Positions 1-7,516 of a stretch of 34,111 nt of DNA are shown here, piece by piece. Below the pieces are notes generated by a model that had not been told where the DNA came from, made no database searches, and saw nothing but the letters and a program-made list of their open reading frames with translations. The stretch is from the NCBI GenBank assembly GCA_002733715.2, contig NVWQ02000009.1, positions 29,945 to 64,055 of the forward strand, given 5' to 3'. The stretch is from Methylophaga sp. (GTDB lineage Bacteria; Pseudomonadota; Gammaproteobacteria; Nitrosococcales; Methylophagaceae). Numbering within the stretch: the stretch's first letter is position 1; each line of letters begins with the position of its first letter. A program made the position numbers and the translations under genes.

Positions 1-56
1 AGTGCAGCGAAGCGGAACGGCGTATAAATGACCGGGTTGAGCTAATTGTTAGAAGC
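1..56 (-). repeat. attC site, 5' part, cut by window edge
   Basis: On the minus strand the brnA stop codon lies inside GCTTCTAACAATTAG, an R''-type attC box, followed by GCTCAACCCGG, which fits an L'' box. The R'' box is the exact complement of the first bases of the same cassette (GTTAGAAGC at 582-590), as expected for a cassette excised by an integron integrase. The right half of this attC lies outside the window. Confidence 0.65.
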
Positions 57-278
57 TGTTTTCTCTAAGCGCTCTGCCAACCAAACTTTTATAATAGATT
101 GACGTGTAACACCCAAATGCTTTGCTTCTTTATCCAGTGAAGTAACCATCCAGGCTGGAAAATCGACATTAACTCGTTTTTGTTCTTGATTAGGTCTCCT
201 TGCTTTTGATAAATCAAAAGCGTCTAGAATGTCTTCTTTGTTATCATCAAATTTTTTATCTAGTATTTTAGCTTTCAT
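42..278 (-). CDS. brnA: BrnA-type antitoxin (CopG/RHH)
   Basis: A 78-residue protein that should neutralise the BrnT toxin and repress the operon by binding DNA through a ribbon-helix-helix fold. The C-terminal half (KRVNVDFPAWMVTSLDKEAK, then HLGVTRQSIIKVWLAERL) is the typical BrnA/CopG pattern of a short strand followed by two helices. It overlaps the 3' end of the upstream toxin gene by 11 bp, the usual BrnT-BrnA order, which implies translational coupling. The stop codon lies inside an attC R'' box, so the pair is carried on an integron gene cassette. The family call rests on the pairing and on visible sequence pattern. Confidence 0.85.
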   Translation of the reverse strand: MKAKILDKKFDDNKEDILDAFDLSKARRPNQEQKRVNVDFPAWMVTSLDKEAKHLGVTRQSIIKVWLAERLEKTASNN

Positions 279-534
279 AGAAATTCACCTCGTCAATTCT
301 TGAGCGACGAACAGATATAATGCGAATATTGTTACCGCGATATGTGATTATTGCAGACCAGTGCTTGTGATTGATAGTGCCTATTACTAAAAATCTTATT
401 TCAGTAGTTGCTTTCTTGGATGGGAGTTCGAGCATACTAGGGTCATCCCATAGTAATTGGGCGACATCAAAATCGATGCCATGCTTGGCAAGATTTTGTT
501 TGCTTTTATTCTCATCATATTCAAAAGACAGCAC
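268..534 (-). CDS. brnT: BrnT-type ribonuclease toxin
   Basis: An 88-residue BrnT family toxin. In the family this is a RelE-fold ribonuclease that cuts mRNA and arrests growth. Family marks are the N-terminal FEYDENKSKQNLAKHGIDF, a central RFLVIGTINHKHW strand pair, and the C-terminal IRIISVRRSRIDE. The length matches family members of about 90 residues. The start is GTG with no clear Shine-Dalgarno sequence. A TATAAT-like -10 (555-560, minus strand) and an inverted repeat (535-551) sit directly upstream, so the cassette seems to carry its own autoregulated promoter, as toxin-antitoxin cassettes usually do. Confidence 0.88.
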   Translation of the reverse strand: MLSFEYDENKSKQNLAKHGIDFDVAQLLWDDPSMLELPSKKATTEIRFLVIGTINHKHWSAIITYRGNNIRIISVRRSRIDEVNFYES

Positions 535-560
535 GGTATAGAATATATACCTATATTATA
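535..560 (-). promoter_or_regulatory. brnTA promoter and operator candidate
   Basis: A perfect inverted repeat GGTATA-GAATA-TATACC (535-551) touches the brnT start codon. A TATAAT hexamer on the minus strand (560-555) lies just upstream of it. This placement fits a repressor site for the BrnA-BrnT complex. No good -35 hexamer is visible. Function is inferred from position only. Confidence 0.45.
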
Positions 561-583
561 CTTTTTGCAATGTTTTTTGTGGC

Positions 584-667
584 TTCTAACGATCATAATA
601 AGGGGCTCGCGGTGCTTTTCCGCGAGTCCCAGTGAGCACAGCGAACGGCTTGATGCACTTGTTATGC
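584..667 (-). repeat. attC site between two cassettes
   Basis: Read on the minus strand it runs from R'' GGCATAAC, through an L''-like GCATCAAGCCG, a strong hairpin (GGGACTCGCGG / CCGCGAGCCCC with one G-T pair, loop AAAAGCA), to R' GTTAGAAGC at 590-582. The outer boxes do not match each other, but each matches the other end of its own cassette: GGCATAAC complements GTTATGCC at 1060-1067. That is what a site joined from two different cassettes should look like. L' is poorly conserved. Confidence 0.65.
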
Positions 668-1045
668 CTTGGCATTTCTACTCAAGATAGCCAAAACCAC
701 CCACGAACCAACTAAAGCCCCGAGAAAAGCAAACAGGGCAATCCCTCGCATGGCATTCATATCCCAAGACTTCAAATATTCTACAAACCCAAGGTCATAC
801 AAATTAATGGATATAGGTGCAACCACCGAAGTGATTGGTACAGCAACAACTGTTACTACGAAGAATTTATACTTCTCCAATCCTGCCGCTGAGACAACTA
901 ATGCAACTGCGGCGAATAGCGCAAAGTTTTGAATGAAAAACTGCGTTAACACCAAAAGAAGATCTAGCCCCATTAATACGGGTCTTATTGATGCGGTAAC
1001 TGCGAACACCAATGCGCCCGCGATAATTGCTTTAGACTGATTCAT
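662..1045 (-). CDS. Small multi-pass membrane protein on a gene cassette
   Basis: A 127-residue hydrophobic protein that I do not recognise. Three to four membrane segments are visible: about residues 8-26 with 28-50, 60-80, and 103-122 (RGIALFAFLGALVGSWVVLA). There is no signal peptide pattern distinct from the first segment and no catalytic motif. The gene fills a typical cassette: GTTATGCC lies about 15 bp before the start codon and the stop codon falls inside the attC R'' box. No homology-based function can be given. Confidence 0.6.
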   Translation of the reverse strand: MNQSKAIIAGALVFAVTASIRPVLMGLDLLLVLTQFFIQNFALFAAVALVVSAAGLEKYKFFVVTVVAVPITSVVAPISINLYDLGFVEYLKSWDMNAMRGIALFAFLGALVGSWVVLAILSRNAKA

Positions 1046-1054
1046 ATCATTTTA

Positions 1055-1090
1055 ATGAGGCATAACTTGTTATTAACGGGAAAGGATTTT
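1055..1090 (-). repeat. First-cassette junction, attI- or half-attC-like
   Basis: On the minus strand AATAACAAG-TTATGCC precedes the membrane-protein cassette. The crossover G-TT and the TTATGCC tail match the R'' box of that cassette's attC. No R'' box is visible to the right, so this is either a degenerate attI or the end of a broken attC. A small GGGAAA-ATCC-TTTCCC hairpin lies next to it at 1078-1093. No integrase gene follows. Confidence 0.4.
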
Positions 1091-1235
1091 CCCTGTAATT
1101 CCTATACATATACGGACAGTTTTTCCTAGTAAGTAGATAATCAAGACTAAACAAGGCGCCCTGCCTAAAACTATTTCTTAGATGAAGTATGCCACAAATT
1201 TAATTTTTTAGAAGCTGAGTTCAAGTCAGTAGTTT

Positions 1236-1922
1236 TCATTTATCAATAGTCTTCAGTTTTCGGGCAGGAATGCCGCCCCAGATCTCATTATCAGCAATAA
1301 CCGTATTCATGGTGACAAGCGACATGGCGTTGACCATTGCGCCATTGCCTATTTTTACGCCGGGCATAATGGTGGATTTAGCGCCGATCATGGCATTTTC
1401 ACCAATGATGATTTTGCCGATGTAAAGTTTATTGTCTGAGGTGACGGCATGTGGCGTTAGCATGGCATCTTCACCAATATGACTGTTGCTGCCAAGTGTT
1501 ATTAGGTGAGGATCAAGCAATTGACCAGAAATAGGGATAATGCCTCCACCAACTTGCGCCCCCATCAGTTGATAAAAGCCTTTGCGAAAGGGGATCGGCA
1601 ATAATATTTTGTCATAAAACAAATTGAGGTGGGTGATACAAAGAAAGCCATATAGATTCCAGCCAAAACATTCTAGTGGGTGGGTTTGGTAGCTATAAAT
1701 ACCCTCTTCCATGGGTAGAAATAGGCGAAGTATCTTGAGTGCGATTAGGGTGAAAATGGTCTGGAATATAAAGAAGGATACAAAACAAAGAAAGCTATCG
1801 AGTGCAAAGCGTTGATAGAGTAGCCACGTAACTAAAACGGCTAGGGCAATAATAGTAGCAGATACCAGTGGCGTAAAAACCATATCTCGCCATGACATAA
1901 AGCGGTTTTCTTGTGTGGACAT
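1236..1922 (-). CDS. Membrane-anchored hexapeptide-repeat acyltransferase
   Basis: A 228-residue protein with two N-terminal membrane segments (about residues 15-35 and 40-66) and a C-terminal left-handed beta-helix. The hexapeptide pattern is visible from about residue 140: ITLGSNSHIGEDAM, LYIGKIIIGENAMIGAKSTI, VKIGNGAMVNAMSLV, ending in a typical IWGGIPARKL coil. Such proteins transfer acetyl or other acyl groups; the acceptor cannot be told from sequence. The closing GGIPAR motif is common in sugar and polysaccharide O-acetyltransferases. It stands alone, with a palindromic repeat and a fragment resembling its own coding region downstream of metE. Family is sure, substrate unknown. Confidence 0.8.
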   Translation of the reverse strand: MSTQENRFMSWRDMVFTPLVSATIIALAVLVTWLLYQRFALDSFLCFVSFFIFQTIFTLIALKILRLFLPMEEGIYSYQTHPLECFGWNLYGFLCITHLNLFYDKILLPIPFRKGFYQLMGAQVGGGIIPISGQLLDPHLITLGSNSHIGEDAMLTPHAVTSDNKLYIGKIIIGENAMIGAKSTIMPGVKIGNGAMVNAMSLVTMNTVIADNEIWGGIPARKLKTIDK

Positions 1923-2037
1923 TGCATTTCCCTTTTATCAAATTGACCACATTACTTTAAATTAAAGTTTAGTTGTGTGACGAGCTAGTGATTATGCATA
2001 TACCTGTGGCCATTGGAGCTGCAGATTTTATTCACCC

Positions 2038-2107
2038 GTCACTCCCGCATGTTTTTAGCGGGAGTCTTGCTTATGTCCAGATTCCGGCTAAAAGCTACCG
2101 GAATGAC
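2038..2107. repeat. Palindromic intergenic repeat (two hairpins)
   Basis: It contains ACTCCCGC / GCGGGAGT (2041-2065) and ATTCCGG / CCGGAAT (2081-2104), with GTCA...TGAC ends. The second hairpin recurs near 17458-17483, and the GTCA-TGAC ends recur at 15091-15170. It resembles the dispersed GTCATTCCCGC-type repeats of many gammaproteobacteria. It may also serve as a terminator between the two minus-strand genes. Confidence 0.55.
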
Positions 2108-2142
2108 GAAGAAGTAAAAGCTACAGATTGATTTCACTTAGG

Positions 2143-2173
2143 TATATATTCCAGCCAAAACATTCCAGCGGGT
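2143..2173 (-). pseudogene. Fragment resembling the acyltransferase gene
   Basis: These 31 bp match 1651-1681, inside the acyltransferase gene, with three mismatches. In the same reading frame they encode PLECFGWNIY against PLECFGWNLY in the intact gene, then run to a stop. It looks like the relic of a second copy, but it is very short. Confidence 0.35.
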
Positions 2174-2177
2174 ATAA

Positions 2178-2207
2178 CTGCATCTGGACGATTTTTCCCA
2201 GATGCAG
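2178..2207. terminator. Hairpin just after metE
   Basis: A perfect 10-bp stem (CTGCATCTGG / CCAGATGCAG) with a 10-nt loop lies 11 bp past the metE stop codon. No T-run follows on either strand, so it is at best an atypical terminator or an mRNA 3'-end stabiliser. Confidence 0.4.
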
Positions 2208-2217
2208 CTTAGATTCA

Positions 2218-4497
2218 TTATTCTGGCAGGCTATTTCGCAAAATTAGACTGGCAGTGACCATGGCGGTTAATGCCGGTTTAACCTCTTTCCAGCCACGTG
2301 TTTTCAAACCGCAATCAGGGTTGACCCATAAGCGCTCAGCGGGAATGCGTTGTGATGCTTTTTTCATTAGCAATACAATTTGTTCTACCGTGGGGATATT
2401 CGGTGAGTGAATATCATATACGCCCGGTCCAATTTCATTGGGATAGTCGAACTCTTTAAACACATCGAGCAATTCCATATCAGAGCGTGAAGTTTCAATG
2501 GTGATCACGTCGGCATCCATATCGGCAATGGCCTCGATGATATCGTTAAACTCGGAGTAACACATATGAGTATGGATCTGCGTTTCATCACTGACACCGT
2601 TGGCACTAATTTTATAGCTGTTCACCGCCCAATCTAGATACGCCTGCCATTGTGATTGACGTAGCGGCAATCCTTCTCGTAATGCGGCCTCGTCAATTTG
2701 AATAATGCTGATACCCGCTTGTTCTAGATCTTGCACTTCATCTCGTATCGCTAAGGCTATTTGCTGACAGGTTTGTGAACGTGGTTGGTCATCACGCACA
2801 AATGACCAGTTTAGAATGGTTACGGGACCGGTGAGCATGCCTTTTACGGGTTTATCACTTAATGATTGTGCATAGACAGCCCAGTCTACTGTCATCGGTT
2901 TAGGACGTGAAATATCACCATAAATGATAGGTGGTTTTACACAGCGAGAACCATATGATTGTACCCAGCCAAATTGACTAAAGGCATAACCATCGAGTTG
3001 TTGACCGAAATATTCGACCATGTCGTTACGCTCGGCTTCGCCGTGCACTAATACATCTAACCCGATAACTTCTTGTTGTTCAATGGCATATTTAATTTCA
3101 TTCTTAATAAATTGTTGATAGTCGCTTTCTTCAAGCTTGCCTAAGCGGTAGCGTTTTCGAGCTTGGCGTATTTCTGCTGTTTGAGGGAATGAACCTATTG
3201 TGGTGGTAGGAAATAACGGTAAATTAAAGCGCTGTTGTTGTACTTTGGCTCTTTGTTGATAAGTGCTTTGTCGGTTGGCTAGTGCAGGCTCAATGGCTTT
3301 GACGCGTGCTTTTACTTTTGAATTATGCACGCGAGAAGAGTTTTGGCGTGATTGAAGCGCAAAGGCATTTAATACTAGTTCTTCGGCCACGGCTTCACGA
3401 CCTTCATTAAGAGCGGCAGCTAATATCGAGAGTTCATCTAATTTTTGAACTGCAAATGCAAGCCAAGATTGGATTTCATCATCGAGCTCATTTTCGCTAT
3501 CAAGATCGACAGGCACATGAAGTAAGGAGCATGAAGGTGCCAACCATAAGCGAACTTTTAAGCGGGCTTGTAATGGCTCTAACCAATCTAAAGTGGCATT
3601 GAGGTCTGTTTTCCAGATATTACGACCATTAATTACGCCTAGCGATAGAACCTTATGGGGTGCCAACCAGTCCACTACGTTTGTGACTTCGGTGAAAGCA
3701 TTAATGGCATCAATATGCAGACCTGCAACTGGCAGTTCACAAGCAAGGTGTAAATTTTCTTTTAGCTCACCAAAATAGCTAGTTAGTAGTAATTTAACGG
3801 GTGCTTTGTTCAGGGCGAAATAGGCTTGCTTAAGCGCGTGTTGCCACTGCTGATCAAGTTCGGTCACTAAAATGGGTTCATCAATTTGTACCCACTCGAT
3901 GCCTTCTTTATCTAGTGCTAGCAACAGTTGTTCGTAAGTTGCAACCAAGTCATCAAGCAGGTCGAGTTTATTGCTGCCGTCTTTGCTTTTCCCAAGCCAT
4001 AAATAACTGACGGGACCCACAATAACCGGCTTAACCTTAATGCCTTGTTGTTTGGCTTCGCTTATTTGTGATAACAAGCGCGAAGCATGAAGTGAAAAAG
4101 ATGTATCAGCATCAAACTCGGGCACGATGTAATGATAGTTAGTATCAAACCATTTAGTCATTTCACCAGCAGAAATATGTTGGCAGGCACTTTCTGATTG
4201 AGATTGACCGCGTGCAACTTGGAAGTATTTATCTAAATCATTAGCCTGATCATTAACCCGGGAGGGAAAGTTACCCAACAAAGCTGAGGCATCTAATACA
4301 TGGTCATAGAAAGAGAAATCTCCTACAGGCAAATAATCCAGTTGGTTTTGTGCTTGCCAGTGAGTTTGTCGCAATGTTTGCCCGGTTTGTTGTAAAGCTT
4401 GTTGTGATGAGTCGCCTCGCCAAAAAGATTCTAATGCAAATTTGAGCTCTCGGTTTTTGCCAATTCTAGGAAAGCCGAGATTATGAGTGGTTGCCAT
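2218..4497 (-). CDS. metE: Cobalamin-independent methionine synthase MetE
   Basis: MetE transfers the methyl group of 5-methyltetrahydropteroyl-triglutamate to homocysteine, the last step of methionine synthesis, in the cytoplasm. The start is set at the ATG giving [19 protein letters not shown], the family N-terminus; an in-frame ORF reaches 50 codons further but would cross the metR start. At 759 residues it matches the usual length of about 755. The zinc-binding C-terminal half is intact: HTHMCYSEF supplies His and Cys, and NPDCGLKTR the second Cys. The gene is divergent from metR, its expected activator, with 97 bp between start codons. Very confident. Confidence 0.97.
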   Translation of the reverse strand: MATTHNLGFPRIGKNRELKFALESFWRGDSSQQALQQTGQTLRQTHWQAQNQLDYLPVGDFSFYDHVLDASALLGNFPSRVNDQANDLDKYFQVARGQSQSESACQHISAGEMTKWFDTNYHYIVPEFDADTSFSLHASRLLSQISEAKQQGIKVKPVIVGPVSYLWLGKSKDGSNKLDLLDDLVATYEQLLLALDKEGIEWVQIDEPILVTELDQQWQHALKQAYFALNKAPVKLLLTSYFGELKENLHLACELPVAGLHIDAINAFTEVTNVVDWLAPHKVLSLGVINGRNIWKTDLNATLDWLEPLQARLKVRLWLAPSCSLLHVPVDLDSENELDDEIQSWLAFAVQKLDELSILAAALNEGREAVAEELVLNAFALQSRQNSSRVHNSKVKARVKAIEPALANRQSTYQQRAKVQQQRFNLPLFPTTTIGSFPQTAEIRQARKRYRLGKLEESDYQQFIKNEIKYAIEQQEVIGLDVLVHGEAERNDMVEYFGQQLDGYAFSQFGWVQSYGSRCVKPPIIYGDISRPKPMTVDWAVYAQSLSDKPVKGMLTGPVTILNWSFVRDDQPRSQTCQQIALAIRDEVQDLEQAGISIIQIDEAALREGLPLRQSQWQAYLDWAVNSYKISANGVSDETQIHTHMCYSEFNDIIEAIADMDADVITIETSRSDMELLDVFKEFDYPNEIGPGVYDIHSPNIPTVEQIVLLMKKASQRIPAERLWVNPDCGLKTRGWKEVKPALTAMVTASLILRNSLPE

Positions 4498-4571
4498 GGT
4501 AATGCCTTTCGTGATTTTGTAAAAAGAAGCTATTGTAAAGAAGCTTAACCATGAGGGATAATGATGATTTT

Positions 4572-4589
4572 TATCTAATCTATAAGATA
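4572..4589. promoter_or_regulatory. Candidate MetR site between metE and metR
   Basis: A TATCT-N8-AGATA inverted repeat lies six bases before the metR start codon in the divergent metE/metR spacer. It has the spacing of a LysR-type site but does not match the E. coli MetR consensus TGAA-N5-TTCA. Assigned by position and symmetry only. Confidence 0.3.
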
Positions 4590-4594
4590 TCCTC

Positions 4595-5473
4595 ATGATT
4601 GATCGAGCCCATTTAAAAATTATCCGAGCGCTTGCCGATAATGGCACCTTGACCGCCGCGGCTAATGCTTTGTTTTTAACGCAGCCCGCACTGTCGCATC
4701 AAATGCGTTATTTGGAAAAGAAGTTAGGTGTATCTCTATGGCAGCGTGAGGGGCGGCAATTACGCCTGACGCAAGCAGGTGAGGTGTTGTTACAAACAGC
4801 AAGACAGGTACTGCCGGTGCTGGAGCAAACAGAAAAAACCTTGCAAGCTTATGGCGAAGGCAAACAAGGTATTTTACGTATTGGCGTTGAATGTCATCCT
4901 TGTTATGAATGGCTAAAAAGTATCTTGACTGATTTTTTGATTGCTTTGCCTGATATGGATGTTGATATTGTTAATAAATTTCAATTTTCAGGATTAGAAG
5001 GGCTAATGAATCATCATGTTGATTTGCTCGTTACGCCTGATATAGTGAAAATAAAAGGGGTCAATTATGAGCCTTTGTTTGATTATGAACTGGTATTGTT
5101 AACAGCAGAAGCACATGTGCTGGCAGCAAAGGAATATATTGAGGCAGGACAGTTAGCGGCTGAAATATTGTTCACTTTTCCAGTGGCTCACGAGAGGTTA
5201 GATGTTTTTACTCAGTTTTTATTGCCTGCGGCTATTAATCCGCAAACAAAGGCAATAGAATCTTTGGATATTATGATACAAATGGTGGGGCTAAATCGAG
5301 GGGTGACGGTGTTGCCAAGATGGCTGGCGGAAGAATATTGTCAAAAATTAGCTGTCTCTATAGTGCGACTAGGCAAGAAAGGTTTAAAGAAAACTTTATT
5401 TGCTGCAATGCGACAGCAAGATGTTGAGATTCAATACATACAAGCCTTTGTGGCGCTAGGCAAGAGGACGTAA
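4595..5473 (+). CDS. metR: LysR-type activator MetR
   Basis: A 292-residue LysR-family regulator, in the family a homocysteine-responsive activator of metE. The N-terminal winged helix ([17 protein letters not shown], then [20 protein letters not shown]) matches MetR closely, and the effector domain keeps the MetR marks [11 protein letters not shown] near residue 100, FDYELVLL and [17 protein letters not shown]. The divergent position next to metE supports the name. No strong Shine-Dalgarno sequence precedes the ATG. Autoregulation from the shared spacer is likely but inferred. Confidence 0.93.
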   Translation: MIDRAHLKIIRALADNGTLTAAANALFLTQPALSHQMRYLEKKLGVSLWQREGRQLRLTQAGEVLLQTARQVLPVLEQTEKTLQAYGEGKQGILRIGVECHPCYEWLKSILTDFLIALPDMDVDIVNKFQFSGLEGLMNHHVDLLVTPDIVKIKGVNYEPLFDYELVLLTAEAHVLAAKEYIEAGQLAAEILFTFPVAHERLDVFTQFLLPAAINPQTKAIESLDIMIQMVGLNRGVTVLPRWLAEEYCQKLAVSIVRLGKKGLKKTLFAAMRQQDVEIQYIQAFVALGKRT

Positions 5474-5501
5474 TAATTTTGAGCGCGCTGTAGATAATTA
5501 G

Positions 5502-6059
5502 TTAGCGGCTACCAGCTAAACCTATTTCGACATTAAGCCGAGTAGTTTTATCTGTTAAAAACTCAATAATAGCTAACGCAAAGTCGATAGCTGTGCCGGG
5601 GACTTTTGATGTTAATACCTTGCCATCTATAACTACAGCATCTTCTTTTAAGGTAATTTCTGGCCAGTCATCAGCCTGTAAAGTGCCGGGATAACAGGTG
5701 GCTGATTTGCCCGCTAACAAACCTGCATTAGCTAACACTATAGGAGCTGCACAGATGGCCGCTACGGCTTTGCTGGCTTGGGATAATCGTTTTAAAATTG
5801 CATGGATGTGCGGGTCAGCATTTAGATTGTCGGTGCCAGGCTGGCCACCGGGCAACACGATCATGTCAAAGTCATCAAATATAAGCTCTTCAAGCGTTAA
5901 GTCAGCAACCAGTTGAACACCACGGCTAGCCTTTATTTGACGTTGCTCTGTCAGACTAGCGGTGATGACCGTAATGTCGGCTCGACGCAGCAGATCAATT
6001 AATGTTACCGCCTCTAGTTCTTCACAGCCTTGAGCAAGCGGTATGAGTACTTTTGGCAT
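5502..6059 (-). CDS. DJ-1/PfpI family protein (YajL-like)
   Basis: A 185-residue DJ-1/PfpI-superfamily protein, probably a YajL-like stress or deglycase-type protein. The fold markers are a conserved Glu in CEELEAVTLIDLLRRA and the nucleophile-elbow cysteine in AAICAAPIVLANAG. PGTAIDFALAIIE near the C-terminus also matches YajL. I chose the ATG giving MPKVLIPLAQG; a TTG two codons upstream is possible. It follows ctpA after 17 bp and is probably the last gene of the gpmI-envC-ctpA transcript. The biochemical activity of this family is debated, so only the family is firm. Confidence 0.85.
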   Translation of the reverse strand: MPKVLIPLAQGCEELEAVTLIDLLRRADITVITASLTEQRQIKASRGVQLVADLTLEELIFDDFDMIVLPGGQPGTDNLNADPHIHAILKRLSQASKAVAAICAAPIVLANAGLLAGKSATCYPGTLQADDWPEITLKEDAVVIDGKVLTSKVPGTAIDFALAIIEFLTDKTTRLNVEIGLAGSR

Positions 6060-6076
6060 CGACAAATTTCAATATC

Positions 6077-7405
6077 TTAACGCGAAGGGGTTAAAATATT
6101 GACTCCTTTCAGCATATTTAAAGCTTCGGATAAGGCATAGTCAGTAATAGCAAGAGGTAGAGCTTCTTCCTCTTCTTCGCCTTCAGCGTTATCGTCTAGC
6201 GCCCCGGACTCTACTTTTGCCACATTGTTTTCAAGATGCTTGCTTAGATCTTTTTCTCGTAATAGCGCAATATTTTCAGGATCTAATGCAGAGATTTTCA
6301 CAGGATCTAATTCTATATCTGGCACGATGCCTTCAGCCTGAATAGAGCGACCTGACGGTGTGTAATAGCGAGCAGTTGTCATTTTTACGGCTGTATTATT
6401 GGTAAGTGGCATAACGGTTTGCACAGAACCTTTACCGAATGTTTTTGTACCCAAAATAACAGCGCGACGATGATCTTGTAGCGCACCAGCGACAATTTCA
6501 GAGGCCGAAGCTGATCCACCATTCACTAGCACAACCATAGGAGCGCCTTTTAAAAGGTCATTTGGTTTAGCATTAAATTTCTGGTTAGAATTTTGAACAC
6601 GCCCTTCAGTATAGACAATTAGACCTTTGGCGATAAAGGCATCAGAAACATCAACAGCGGCATCAAGTAGGCCGCCTGGGTTATTTCGTAAATCAAGCAC
6701 TAAACCTTTTAACTTGCCACCATTTTCAGTTTTTAAACTGCTTAAAGCTTCTTTTAAACTGGCACCTGTGCGCGATGCAAAGGTGCTAATTCTAACGTAA
6801 CCATAACCGGGTTCAAGCATCCTATTTTTAACGCTTTTAACTTTAATAATGGCGCGAACTATTTCTATTTTAAGTGGCTTAGCTACACCTTCCCGAATAA
6901 TAGTTAGTAAGAGCTTACTCTCAGGCTCGCCTCTCATTATGTCTACCGCATCACTTAGAGATAGCCCTTTAACAGGTGTTTCATCTAAACGAATAATTAA
7001 GTCGCCGGCTTTAACGCCAGCTTCTGCGGCAGGGGTATCATCAATGGGCGAAACTACTTTTACAAAGCCGTCTTCCATAGTAACTTCGATACCAAGACCG
7101 CCAAATTCACCGGATGTGCCTTCACGTAAATCTTTAAAGTCATCCAAATCGAGATAAGTAGAATGAGGATCTAAGCCGGAAAGCATTCCGCGAATGGCAT
7201 TGTTAAGCAAGTCTTTATCATCTACTTCTTCGACATAATTATTTTTTATTCGGCCGAATATTTCTGAAAAAGCACGTAGCTCTTCTAAAGGCAGGTCAGG
7301 TTTTGCCGGCGGCTTTTCAGCGAAGACCATTTGGCCAAAAATCAGTGTGGCGCCTATGATTGCTCCGGCAGTCATTAGCCCAGCGTCGCGTGATATAAAA
7401 CTCAT
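6077..7405 (-). CDS. ctpA: C-terminal processing peptidase (S41, CtpA-type)
   Basis: A 442-residue periplasmic serine protease of family S41. It has an N-terminal signal/anchor segment (about residues 9-29), then a PDZ domain (GLGIEVTMEDGFVKVVSP, later AGVKAGDLIIRLD), and the S41 core with the catalytic serine in GGSASASEIVAG and the lysine in GTKTFGKGSVQ. The acidic tail includes a run of glutamates. The start is MSFISRDAGL, preceded by AAAGGAA at good spacing; a longer in-frame start would lie in an inverted repeat. Its place directly after envC is a conserved gammaproteobacterial order. It is expected to trim cell-envelope proteins or cell-wall hydrolases. Confidence 0.92.
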   Translation of the reverse strand: MSFISRDAGLMTAGAIIGATLIFGQMVFAEKPPAKPDLPLEELRAFSEIFGRIKNNYVEEVDDKDLLNNAIRGMLSGLDPHSTYLDLDDFKDLREGTSGEFGGLGIEVTMEDGFVKVVSPIDDTPAAEAGVKAGDLIIRLDETPVKGLSLSDAVDIMRGEPESKLLLTIIREGVAKPLKIEIVRAIIKVKSVKNRMLEPGYGYVRISTFASRTGASLKEALSSLKTENGGKLKGLVLDLRNNPGGLLDAAVDVSDAFIAKGLIVYTEGRVQNSNQKFNAKPNDLLKGAPMVVLVNGGSASASEIVAGALQDHRRAVILGTKTFGKGSVQTVMPLTNNTAVKMTTARYYTPSGRSIQAEGIVPDIELDPVKISALDPENIALLREKDLSKHLENNVAKVESGALDDNAEGEEEEEALPLAITDYALSEALNMLKGVNILTPSR

Positions 7406-7468
7406 TTTTATTCCTTTATTTCGGATTGCCACAAGGCTGTGACAAACGTCGTTAACTTTTTTACTTTG

Positions 7469-7516
7469 GGGAGGCTTTGAACAGCTCAATTATACTTCAG
7501 CTGTTCAAAGCCTCCC
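7469..7516. repeat. Perfect 18-bp inverted repeat at the envC 3' end
   Basis: GGGAGGCTTTGAACAGCT (7469-7486) pairs perfectly with 7499-7516 across a 12-nt loop. One arm includes the last codons and stop of envC. On the minus strand the loop contains TATAAT. No T-run follows, so it is not a clean intrinsic terminator. It may be an attenuator, an mRNA-processing hairpin or a regulator target before ctpA. Confidence 0.65.

Noticed and set aside
457-690. Plus-strand open frame across brnT and the attC
   Set aside because: It is the reverse side of brnT and the attC hairpin, without a ribosome site or protein-like pattern.
4498-4647. 50-codon N-terminal extension of metE
   Set aside because: It would cross the metR start and the divergent control region, and MetE proteins begin at the [13 protein letters not shown]-type N-terminus.
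7406-7489. 28-codon N-terminal extension of ctpA
   Set aside because: It reaches into the 18-bp inverted repeat, has no signal-peptide logic, and a good ribosome site supports the ATG at 7405.
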